Assembly: GCA_900545955.1 (NCBI GenBank)
Contig: URAU01000013.1
Span: 14,074-78,073, forward strand
DNA length: 64,000 bases
Source of the DNA: an uncultured Porphyromonadaceae bacterium
Lineage (GTDB): Bacteria > Bacteroidota > Bacteroidia > Bacteroidales > Muribaculaceae
Direction: 5' to 3'
Shown: positions 43,701-49,828 of the stretch, piece after piece
Numbering within the stretch: the stretch's first letter is position 1
Layout of the letters: every line of letters starts with the position of its first letter
Translations under genes and position numbers: made by a program
Notes under the pieces: model-generated
Databases searched by the model: none
The model's input: the letters and a program-made list of their open reading frames with translations, nothing else
What the model was told of the DNA's origin: nothing

Positions 43701-44398
43701 CGAAGCAGCCGTGGACGCTCCCCCTGGAGGGCAAAACGGCTCTTGACGGCGAGGGGGAGGCCGTGTTCAGGCTTGGGGCACCCGTAGTTCCGGTTCGTAG
43801 TGAGAAATGTGCACAGGAGGATGCTCAGTCCGAGGCAACGGGAGGGCCATCCGACGTTTCCGCAGACCGTACGCCGGCGTTTACGGCAGACTATTGCGTG
43901 AACCGCGCCCCGAGAGTTGTGTCGGAGATGGAACTGGAGCCCGTGTCGCATTTTGATTTCAACGACGAGCGCGATTACGGAACTTTCCTCCACAGCGTTC
44001 TGAGTCGAGTCCGCCATATCGACGACCTTGATCTGGCTCTCAACTCGCGTGCGCGCCGCTATCATCTTTCGGCCGAGCAGACCGAAGAGTGCCGCACTTT
44101 GCTGAGCAATGCATTGGCCGATGTGCGTGTGCGCCCGTGGTTCGAAGGTTTCCGTCGTGTGATTATGGAGCGGCCGATTACGGCCGGAGGTACCTCGGTG
44201 CGGCGCCCCGACCGCGTCGTCTGGACTGCCGACGGCTCCATAGCCGTGGTGGATTACAAATTCGGCGCTGGAATGCATTCCGGCTATCGCAGGCAGTTGC
44301 GCGACTATTGCGCCCTGCTGGCCGAGTGCGGCTATCCCGGTGCCAAAGGCTATCTGTGGTTCCCTCGCGAGGTCCGTATTATCAGTGTCGACGACTGA
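40772..44398 (+). CDS. AddA/RecB-like UvrD-family helicase-nuclease, 1208 aa
   Basis: The protein unwinds DNA ends and trims them for recombination. Walker A is HKASAGSGKTFQLTRRYLKH at the extreme N-terminus, motif II is LIDEFQDTSQLQWRN, and later SF1A motifs include GDEKQCIYRFRNS, INVMTIHKSKGLDFKCVHVP and VAYVAFTRAVNELIIY. The C-terminus has SIAVVDYKFGAG, the nuclease motif of the PD-(D/E)XK fold. The start is the ATG at 40772; the GTG at 40766 lies in the promoter box. In many relatives an AddB-like partner gene is adjacent, but here tadA follows instead. Confidence 0.9.
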   Translation: MLTIHKASAGSGKTFQLTRRYLKHLLGRKSEADGRYHLRELPAAGRRKPMAHSEILAVTFTNKATQEMTERIISELARLADPRPDADRGAHFDYFLEEFRTDGETLARHAGAALEDLLFNFSWFNVSTIDAFFQRVLNTFTRELELSPTRTVEIDETYAIAVAVGKMLQSINMPEPSEASEAEKTHRRYMEHWLMRFMRAKVESGASANLFSQSSGLQRDLFREIASFHNEKYKLHRAEIDEYFRDPSRLERFAAALSEKGYFARESAELAARSGSLMHGLGAMGSSTLRKYLEAWAGGALEVKKENKSVPKWAENPAAAFNKGQNPPESILTEVGALSTAVLEYNLRRRFAALLSTQLYQLGLFGQVNRYLDSYRRDNDSMLLSDTGDLLGSIISEEEAPFIYERMGSSIHHFLIDEFQDTSQLQWRNLEPLVLQSLSEGYDNLIIGDEKQCIYRFRNSSPDLLGSGVETSVESRFPGSVDIRGVDVSENSNWRSSPLVVRFNNTLFSSLAQLFDPDGSRGIRETYSGLVQQVDDRHAGIPGYVCVHFLPDDAEAAETVDASSDDADDISAATEARELDRLTREISRQLDAGFRPSDIAVLVRKGYQSKKVIRHLMAVMENPDSGWHHGHVPVVSADSIPVGMSPAVRMVISILTLTGEPSRIVSPHRRPDADGNRPMEVNPVYQRNRLVHRFEIERFTEIDDVDAEGNAVRRRLTDSEALAKAVAATISEPGDPGYDERQAGIDAGLARLSNITTPTLLHLTESIIHDFLPPESRRSDIAFITALQDLVAEFSENGNNSVRDFMEWWNLRGRFTNVEAPAELAGINVMTIHKSKGLDFKCVHVPFFSDTVVGEDNMYRHSYGWYRVGSEAVPWAAPGDVPPYMLLPNKFSNKSFDCLAPQAEAWEAEQMVDSLNVAYVAFTRAVNELIIYVDKLDGARDEREKKEKPAERLGWGDCIKKAIECATPSMIASLDESKQPWTLPLEGKTALDGEGEAVFRLGAPVVPVRSEKCAQEDAQSEATGGPSDVSADRTPAFTADYCVNRAPRVVSEMELEPVSHFDFNDERDYGTFLHSVLSRVRHIDDLDLALNSRARRYHLSAEQTEECRTLLSNALADVRVRPWFEGFRRVIMERPITAGGTSVRRPDRVVWTADGSIAVVDYKFGAGMHSGYRRQLRDYCALLAECGYPGAKGYLWFPREVRIISVDD

Positions 44399-44460
44399 AA
44401 TTAAATCAGTAAAGTATGAAATTACTTACTTTATTCTTTTTCAACTGATTTTGAACGAAT

Positions 44461-44904
44461 ATGCTTACGAATCCCGACGAATATTATATGCGGCTCGCTC
44501 TGGGGGAAGCCCGCAAAGCTTATGAACAGGGGGAAATTCCCATCGGTGCCGTTGTTGTGGCCAGCAATACGGTTGTGGGCCGTGGCCATAACCTCACGGA
44601 AACACTCGGCGACGTCACAGCCCATGCCGAGATGCAGGCCATCACCGCTGCCGCCCAGACCCTCGGAGGCAAATATCTTACGGATTGCACGCTATACGTC
44701 ACCGTCGAGCCATGCCTTATGTGTGCTGGAGCAATCGGCTGGGCGCAGATACCGCGCATAGTTATCGGAGCCGCCGACGAGAAGCGCGGCTACGCCACCT
44801 ACGTCAGCCGCAAACCCTTCCATCCCCGCGCCACCGTAACCCAGGGCGTTCTCGCCGCCGAGTGCGCCTCCCTCCTCCAATCCTTCTTCCGCCAGCGCCG
44901 CTAA
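44461..44904 (+). CDS. tadA: tRNA adenosine deaminase, 147 aa
   Basis: The enzyme changes adenosine-34 to inosine in the tRNA-Arg anticodon. The zinc site is complete: HAEMQAITAAAQTLGG with the catalytic Glu, and TVEPCLMCAGAI with the two Cys. The fold start DEYYMRLALGEARKAYEQGE is typical. The start at 44461 has no competitors. It begins 62 bases after the helicase gene in the same direction. The family may also deaminate cytosine in other molecules, but the length and EPCxMCAGAI fit tRNA-specific members. Confidence 0.95.
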   Translation: MLTNPDEYYMRLALGEARKAYEQGEIPIGAVVVASNTVVGRGHNLTETLGDVTAHAEMQAITAAAQTLGGKYLTDCTLYVTVEPCLMCAGAIGWAQIPRIVIGAADEKRGYATYVSRKPFHPRATVTQGVLAAECASLLQSFFRQRR

Positions 44905-45420
44905 ACACATTGCCTATGGCGGGTAATACGATGCAAATCAACCATAAATGGGAGTACGCTATTCGTGCGTAAAATGTCAATCTCTTCAGGGCTGTCGTAT
45001 AATTGTCAACAATATACCCCAGGTAAGTCTCGGTCTGCGACCGCTCCTAAACATAGGGCTAAACAGATTCAACATCTTCGAGGTTGCCCCCTCGTCCTCA
45101 ACAAATTTTCTACGTTGTAATTCTTTCACGGAATCTTTTTGGAAATGAATAGTAAGGAAATTTTTTTATTTTAGAAATAGTTTATAATTTTGCAATTACC
45201 GACCGCTCATCTGAAGCCCACGGTCGTGGGAGCGTGGGCGGGGTGACAAGACATTTTGAAAAGCGTTTATCCGCGCTGATTCTTGACGAATCGAAATTCT
45301 CGCAAAATTTCTTATTACGGTCAAGGATTGAGCAACGGTAGATGCCCATGGATATGTAATTATGTCGCATTTGGGAGATGTTCCGAGAGGAATAAAGCCC
45401 GATGGATTAGTTGCATATAC
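44905..45420. other. Intergenic stretch, change to AT-rich DNA, no gene recognised
   Basis: After tadA the DNA loses the core codon bias. A short ORF at 44948-45148 (GVRYSCVKCQSLQGC...) and one at 45196-45507 on the minus strand have no signal peptide or convincing codon use. Some of this sequence (around 44990-45100) looked familiar as a recurring non-coding block of Bacteroidales, but that is only an impression. Nothing can be supported as a gene. Confidence 0.35.
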
Positions 45421-45520
45421 AAGCGTAGGGCTTCTTTCGTTGCCGTCCAACCGTAATAGGGCAATGCGAGAAGCCTCGATTCGTAGGACGGCAACAGATA
45501 CAGTCACCTACGCTTTTTTT
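45421..45520 (+). ncRNA. Candidate structured RNA with pseudoknot and terminator
   Basis: AAGCGTAGG (45421-45429) pairs with CCTACGCTT (45507-45515), then GTTGCCGTCC (45439-45448) pairs with GGACGGCAAC (45486-45495). GGCTTCT (45429-45435), which is outside the second stem, also matches AGAAGCC (45469-45475) inside its loop, so a pseudoknot is possible. The outer stem is followed by a T-run (45514-45520). Reading frames here are inconsistent with a protein on either strand. It lies about 60 bases before a secreted-protein operon. Confidence 0.45.
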
Positions 45521-45577
45521 TATACCAATCATTTTGCCATCGAGAGGATGACCGTGGCTGATTTTTGAAAGCATATC

Positions 45578-45922
45578 ATGTATCCTCGTTTCCCATTTAC
45601 AAAGAGTTTGGGAATAACAATTGTGAAAGCAATGACTATAGTCTTCGCATTCATTGCCGTTGTGTCTTGCAGTTCGCAAAAAACAATTGTTTTTACTTGC
45701 CCAGAACGTTATATCGAAATATACGTCGACGGTCAGTACCTTGGTCGTGATATGGTGTATTATACAGTTCCGAAAGGGCAAAAACTGCTGGAGGTTTCTT
45801 GCCGAGACAACGGAGAAGAGGTATATTCTAAAAAAGTATATGCAGAAGACCTTAAAGATGGAAATCTTGTGGACATTCAGATTCCCAAAAGATTAAAGTA
45901 TTCAAATAACAGACATTATTAG
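45578..45922 (+). CDS. Small lipoprotein with PEGA-like domain, 114 aa
   Basis: The hydrophobic stretch ITIVKAMTIVFAFIAVVSC ends in a lipobox Cys; the true start may be the ATG at 45632 (MTIVFAFIAVVSC), since the first 17 residues are an unlikely addition. The mature part IVFTCPERYIEIYVDGQYLG then VYYTVPKGQKLLEVSC fits a PEGA-type domain, a small surface-protein repeat in which a stalk-like beta sheet is built around YVDGxxxG. It is the first gene of a three-gene AT-rich cluster; the next start is two bases after its stop. Function unknown. Confidence 0.7.
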   Translation: MYPRFPFTKSLGITIVKAMTIVFAFIAVVSCSSQKTIVFTCPERYIEIYVDGQYLGRDMVYYTVPKGQKLLEVSCRDNGEEVYSKKVYAEDLKDGNLVDIQIPKRLKYSNNRHY

Positions 45923-45924
45923 CA

Positions 45925-46635
45925 ATGAAGAAGAAATTATTGACTTTAATAGTTTTACTTTTCTCTATCTTATCGATAGATGCCCACAAAGAAAAGGTAA
46001 TTAAAATTCAAGTTACTCCTCAAGAAGCTGCCATCTATATAAACAATGTGTTTATGGGCAACGGCTACGCAGAGTTCACTCGTCCCCCGAAAAAGAGTCA
46101 AGTTGCAATAATTAGAATTGAATGCAATGAATACACCACAATGCACTCTAAATTCTATGGAAGTGACGAACGAAATTCGTTGTCATTCAATTTAAATCAG
46201 GATGGCTTTTATCGTGCGTCGGCTTCCTCTGGGCTTGTGAACAAATTTATAACGATAACATTGGATCCACAATATTATACAAGGGACCCTGAGACGGGAG
46301 CTGTTGACACCAGTAAAGCTTGGAAATTGTTGCATCAGATTATTCTTAATTATTTCCCTGAAATTGAGACAACAGATTATGCGGGAGGCTATCTGCAGAC
46401 TCCGTGGAAATACAAGGCATTTACAATGTCAGAAAAGGAAATGAGAAATAGAGTTATAATAAGAGATGTAACGACAGACGAGCGTGTGGCATTTCAAATT
46501 AAAATTTCCTCTGAAGTCGCGGCTGCAATGCAGGCCAGACATGGAGAATTTGATGAAATAGATCGCCTCCCAAAGGAATTGGAACCTATGGTTCTTGAAC
46601 TTCAGACAAGAATAGGAAAAACTGTAAGTTTATAA
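45925..46635 (+). CDS. Secreted protein with N-terminal PEGA-like domain, 236 aa
   Basis: The signal peptide is MKKKLLTLIVLLFSILSIDA. Residues 24-70 (IKIQVTPQEAAIYINNVFMG) follow the same PEGA pattern as the upstream protein, so the two may be related by duplication. The remaining 160 residues, with KAWKLLHQIILNYFPEIETT and an acidic C-terminus (GEFDEIDRLPKELEPM), I do not recognise. The start lies two bases after the stop of the lipoprotein gene, and the next gene follows after 18 bases. AT-rich codons set it apart from the core genes. Confidence 0.75.
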   Translation: MKKKLLTLIVLLFSILSIDAHKEKVIKIQVTPQEAAIYINNVFMGNGYAEFTRPPKKSQVAIIRIECNEYTTMHSKFYGSDERNSLSFNLNQDGFYRASASSGLVNKFITITLDPQYYTRDPETGAVDTSKAWKLLHQIILNYFPEIETTDYAGGYLQTPWKYKAFTMSEKEMRNRVIIRDVTTDERVAFQIKISSEVAAAMQARHGEFDEIDRLPKELEPMVLELQTRIGKTVSL

Positions 46636-46653
46636 ACATAACTACAAAAAACC

Positions 46654-47295
46654 ATGAAAAAAAATTTAATTATTTTGAGCGTCGTGGCTATATTGTCATC
46701 GACATCTATCTTTGCCCAGACTTTCAAGGAAGAGTTTGAAGGCAACAGCCTCGGTTGGACCGAGAGCGCGGGAGACAGTAATAATGGTACCGCTGTTATT
46801 GACAAAGGTGTTATGACAATCAAATCTAAGGGTATCAACAAGTTCGCTACTGCGATGCTTGGCGCGCAAGTTGGAGAAAATACTACTTTTGAGACGCATT
46901 GTTATGCACCGCTCAATGTAAAGAAGCCATTTGAGATTCTTTCAAACGTGAAGATTGACAAACTTGGTACCGACAAAAACTGTGGATTTATATTCAACTA
47001 TCGTGATTTCGGCAATTTCTATGCGTTTACATTCAACGATGAGATGGTGAATTTTTTACGATTCGTTGACAACAAATTGGTAGGTTCAATTTCTCAGGGA
47101 GTAAAATGGCCCAAGAAAAACAAACTCAATCAGGTGTGGAAACTTGTTTCCGACGGTTCAACATTATCATTTTACGTAAATGATATGGAAATTCTTAAAG
47201 TAAGATATATGCCGTTAGATTTTACAGGTGTAGGATTCTATACATTTGGCAAGCAGACGCTAATTGTTGACGATATTACTTTTACGCAACAGTGA
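46654..47295 (+). CDS. Secreted LamG-like (concanavalin fold) protein, 213 aa
   Basis: The signal peptide MKKNLIILSVVAILSSTSIF ends at AQ. The mature protein opens EEFEGNSLGWTESAGDSNNG and alternates beta strands: GFIFNYRDFGNFYAFTFN, then DMEILKVRYMPLDFTGVGFY, as in the domain that fits glycan- or matrix-binding secreted proteins (DUF1080/LamG). It closes the operon and a strong terminator follows. No catalytic residues can be seen. It is probably a binding protein of the envelope. Confidence 0.75.
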   Translation: MKKNLIILSVVAILSSTSIFAQTFKEEFEGNSLGWTESAGDSNNGTAVIDKGVMTIKSKGINKFATAMLGAQVGENTTFETHCYAPLNVKKPFEILSNVKIDKLGTDKNCGFIFNYRDFGNFYAFTFNDEMVNFLRFVDNKLVGSISQGVKWPKKNKLNQVWKLVSDGSTLSFYVNDMEILKVRYMPLDFTGVGFYTFGKQTLIVDDITFTQQ

Positions 47296-47327
47296 ATTGA
47301 TTCTGTTATTTCTGATAGCAATTAAGA

Positions 47328-47372
47328 TTGCCACTAAAACCGGCTTCAATTTTAGGCCGATTTTAGTGGCAA
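47328..47372 (+). terminator. Intrinsic terminator after the secreted-protein operon
   Basis: TTGCCACTAAAA (47328-47339) and TTTTAGTGGCAA (47361-47372) form a 12-bp stem, with CCGGC/GCCG extending it inside. It is followed by ATATTTTATATA. It lies 33 bases after the stop at 47295. Confidence 0.85.
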
Positions 47373-47522
47373 ATATTTTATATATCTTGGCAGATAGGGG
47401 TTGGCAGTTATGATTCTGTTGCCAAGTGGATTATAGTATTCTTGTTTTGAAGGCCCTATTTCTCTTACATACAGCCCTTTTTGGCATTGGTGCGGTAGTT
47501 TTGGATTGCGATGCCGTGAAGG

Positions 47523-47765
47523 GTGGGGATGTTTGGTGTGACTGCAAAACAATGGCGTGAAGCCAATCCTGAGCTTAAGGGCAACATACGCGACTACGCC
47601 ACAATCAATGAGCTTATCTGCCTGTCGAATATGGAAAATCTCAATGCGGTTTTCATCGAGCAGGGCATCTCGCAAGGCGAGCGGCTTGTTAAACTGAACC
47701 GGATAGCCATCCATCAGATGAGCGTGCTGGAAAGTGGCGACAACGTCAGGAAACTTTTAAAGTAA
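47523..47765 (+). pseudogene. C-terminal remnant of a KilA-N-family protein, 80 aa
   Basis: The fragment MFGVTAKQWREANPELKGNI followed by RDYATINELICLSNMENLNA reads like the last third of the KilA-N DNA-binding proteins that are frequent in Bacteroidales, which are about 270 residues long. A TGA at 47517-47519 closes the frame immediately upstream, and the rest of the domain is missing. The family is known from phages and mobile elements. The fragment suggests that this patch was hit by insertions and deletions. Confidence 0.55.
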
Positions 47766-47820
47766 TGATATCCTATATAACTTATTGGCATAAAGTAAAC
47801 TAAGCGTTTAATGAGTGCCG

Positions 47821-47859
47821 TTTATGTAAATTTGCAGTGCCACTGAAAATTTACATAAA
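47821..47859. repeat. Left 39-bp palindrome of the DUF4143 unit
   Basis: The arms TTTATGTAAATTTGCAGTG and CACTGAAAATTTACATAAA (19 bases each) are complementary except one position, around a single central C. It lies 43 bases past the stop of the DUF4143 gene. It matches the palindrome at 49071-49109 in 35 of 39 positions. The first arm contains TAAATTTG, the Bacteroidetes -7 box, facing the gene on the opposite strand. Confidence 0.85.
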
Positions 47860-47901
47860 GCTGCCGTAATGGGCTGATGGGTAGGGGTGTGGGATGGCCT
47901 G

Positions 47902-49059
47902 TCAGATTTTCGGTCGGAAGCTTAGGATGGAGATGCCGTTGATGGAGGGGAGGGTGTCGCCGGCGTAGATTATGTTTTTTGATTTTACAAGGTCGGGGAA
48001 GGCGTTTTCAAAGCTGTTGAGACCTTTGGCGAAGTCAGGGTGGAAGGTGGCCGACGATTTGATTTCGTAGCAGTCGTATGCGCTTCCGTTTTTCACCAGC
48101 AGATCGACTTCGTTGCCGTTAGAATCGCGATAGAAATACAGCCCTCCGTTGCGCCCTGCATTGTATGCTCTTTTCAGCCAGTCGGTTACGATCATATTCT
48201 CAAACAGGTGGCCGCGCATCTTGTCGCGGCTCATTGTGGAGGGTGAGTCGATGTCGAGAAGGTATGCGGCCAGACCGCAGTCGGTAAAATATAGTTTTGG
48301 GCTCTTGGTCAGGCGTTTGCGAGTATTTGTGTAGAATGGCGGAAGAAGGTATATCAGATATGACGCCTGAAGCACGGAGAGCCAGGACCTGATGGTATTT
48401 ACGGCCACTCCGAGCTCGTTCGACAGCTCGGAAGCGTTGAAGATGCTGCCTATTCGGCCGGCGCACAGGCGGATGAAGCGCTGGAAAGTGTCGAGGTCCT
48501 TGACGGAGAGTATGTTGCGCACATCGCGCTCTACATATGTCTTGACATAGTTCGGATAAAGATACTCGGCGATGTTGCTGCCTCCCCATATCGCCGGATA
48601 GAAGCCGCGGTAGAGAATTTTATCGAGAGTGAATCGCTCGAGCGGCTCGGCGACCTCCTCCAGCGATAGCGGCAGGAGCTCGAAGATGGCGGCGCGTCCG
48701 GCAAGCGACTGCATCACCGACTGCAGCAGAGCGAAATCTGAACTGCCCGTGAGGTAGAATCGGCGGTCAGGATGCTCGTCGACAATCCCCTGAATATACG
48801 ACAGCAGATCCGGAGCCCGCTGAACTTCGTCGATTATAACGCTTTCAGGGAACTGCGATAGGAAACCCTTCGGGTCCTCCAGCGCGACTTCGCGGAAAGC
48901 GACGTCCTCCATCGAAAAATATGGAGCGTCGCTGAAAAGGTGGCGCAGGAGGGTGGACTTGCCCGACTGGCGTGGACCTGTCAGCGTAATCACCGGGAAA
49001 TACTTTGCAGCGTCTTTAATCGCCTTGGCCATCGTACGCTCGATATAGTTGCCTTCCAT
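47902..49059 (-). CDS. AAA ATPase with DUF4143 domain, 385 aa
   Basis: Walker A is GPRQSGKSTLLRHLF (residues 28-42) and Walker B is ESVIIDEVQRAPDLLSYIQG, as in the AAA_14 family. The C-terminal DUF4143 part begins with a winged helix (LSNELGVAVNTIRSWLSVL) and ends with GNEVDLLVKNG and YEIKSSATF, a layout like the ExD and ExK of PD-(D/E)XK nucleases, so nuclease-like chemistry is possible. The biological role of the family is unknown. The gene is bracketed by two nearly identical palindromes only 12 bases before its start and 43 bases after its stop, making a unit of 1,289 bases. Confidence 0.9.
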   Translation of the reverse strand: MEGNYIERTMAKAIKDAAKYFPVITLTGPRQSGKSTLLRHLFSDAPYFSMEDVAFREVALEDPKGFLSQFPESVIIDEVQRAPDLLSYIQGIVDEHPDRRFYLTGSSDFALLQSVMQSLAGRAAIFELLPLSLEEVAEPLERFTLDKILYRGFYPAIWGGSNIAEYLYPNYVKTYVERDVRNILSVKDLDTFQRFIRLCAGRIGSIFNASELSNELGVAVNTIRSWLSVLQASYLIYLLPPFYTNTRKRLTKSPKLYFTDCGLAAYLLDIDSPSTMSRDKMRGHLFENMIVTDWLKRAYNAGRNGGLYFYRDSNGNEVDLLVKNGSAYDCYEIKSSATFHPDFAKGLNSFENAFPDLVKSKNIIYAGDTLPSINGISILSFRPKI

Positions 49060-49070
49060 TCCTTGTGTTG

Positions 49071-49109
49071 GTTATGTAAATTTGCAGTGACACTGCAAAT
49101 TTACATAAC
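49071..49109. repeat. Right 39-bp palindrome of the DUF4143 unit, at its promoter
   Basis: The arms GTTATGTAAATTTGCAGTG and CACTGCAAATTTACATAAC are perfect 19-base complements around a central A. Each arm contains TAAATTTG in its own direction, so on the minus strand it also supplies a -7 box about 40 bases upstream of the DUF4143 start. It could be an operator, a promoter pair or an element end. Confidence 0.88.
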
Positions 49110-49159
49110 AGCTCCTTAATCTCCAAATAATCAGCCCATAAATTCTCAGTCGTAAGGAT

Positions 49160-49273
49160 GTAGGGATGCACCGGTAGGGATGCACCCTGGTGCATCCGCA
49201 AATTCCAATAAATCAGTGGTGTATGAGGTTGGATGGGTGTGCTGTAGCAGGATGCACCGGGGTGCATCCCTAC
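49160..49273. repeat. Cluster of GTAGGGATGCACC-family palindromes
   Basis: A half unit (49160-49172), a full unit (49174-49197, GTAGGGATGCACCC then TGGTGCATCC) and a reversed full unit (49250-49273, GGATGCACCGGGGTGCATCC then CTAC) lie within 114 bases. The full units form an inverted pair with 52 bases between them, similar to 21258-21337. The cluster is only 51 bases beyond the right DUF4143 palindrome but is of a different family. Confidence 0.75.
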
Positions 49274-49337
49274 TGGTTGGTGGCCAAATAGTTGTGGCTA
49301 CCAAATATTAGGGTGGAATGGATGAAATGTAGGTCGG

Positions 49338-49664
49338 TCAGAGGGTTACGCGGCGCGTGGCGGTGCCGGCGCGGACGATGTAGATGCCTCGGGCGGAGAG
49401 TTTGATGCGGTGGAGGCCCGGTTTGATGGTTTCCTGCGAGATGAGCTGGCCGAGGATGGAGAAGAGTTTTACGGTTACGGGCTTCTCAGTCCAAAGGTAA
49501 ATGTATCCGTTGGCCACGGCTATCTGGGTGTCGGCATCCATGTCGATTGTCTGGGTGGTGGCAGGTGCCGGAGCTGCAACCTCCTCCCACACGGGCGTGT
49601 TGGCCCACCCTCGGCCTATGGCCAGAGCTGCAACAAACGCTATGACAATCAATAGTCTACGCAT
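49338..49664 (-). CDS. Small secreted protein with a type IX-like C-terminal tail, 108 aa
   Basis: The signal peptide MRRLLIVIAFVAALAIGRGW ends at WA-NTP. The body is only about 85 residues and reads like a C-terminal sorting domain alone: TVKLFSILGQLISQETIKPG, then LSARGIYIVRAGTATRRVTL. The pattern (IY)(IV)V(RA)AG at the end matches the secretion tails of T9SS-type cargo. Whether it is a full protein or the remains of a longer one cannot be told. Function unknown. Confidence 0.65.
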   Translation of the reverse strand: MRRLLIVIAFVAALAIGRGWANTPVWEEVAAPAPATTQTIDMDADTQIAVANGYIYLWTEKPVTVKLFSILGQLISQETIKPGLHRIKLSARGIYIVRAGTATRRVTL

Positions 49665-49828
49665 GGATTGACGATTTCAATCGGGAATATACAAATGTAT
49701 ATCGGGCTTTGGGTCGCCCGAATGCCTAACGCAAAATTACGACTAATTTTTTGAATTATCAAATATGATTTACGGGCTTGCGTGTCAATGAAGACGGCAT
49801 CGCCTCTCCGGCTCCTTCCGCAGGAGCG

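Noticed and set aside
45196..45507. 103-codon minus-strand frame
   Set aside because: It overlaps the inverted arms of the structured RNA candidate and has no signal or motif. A genuine gene cannot be fully excluded.
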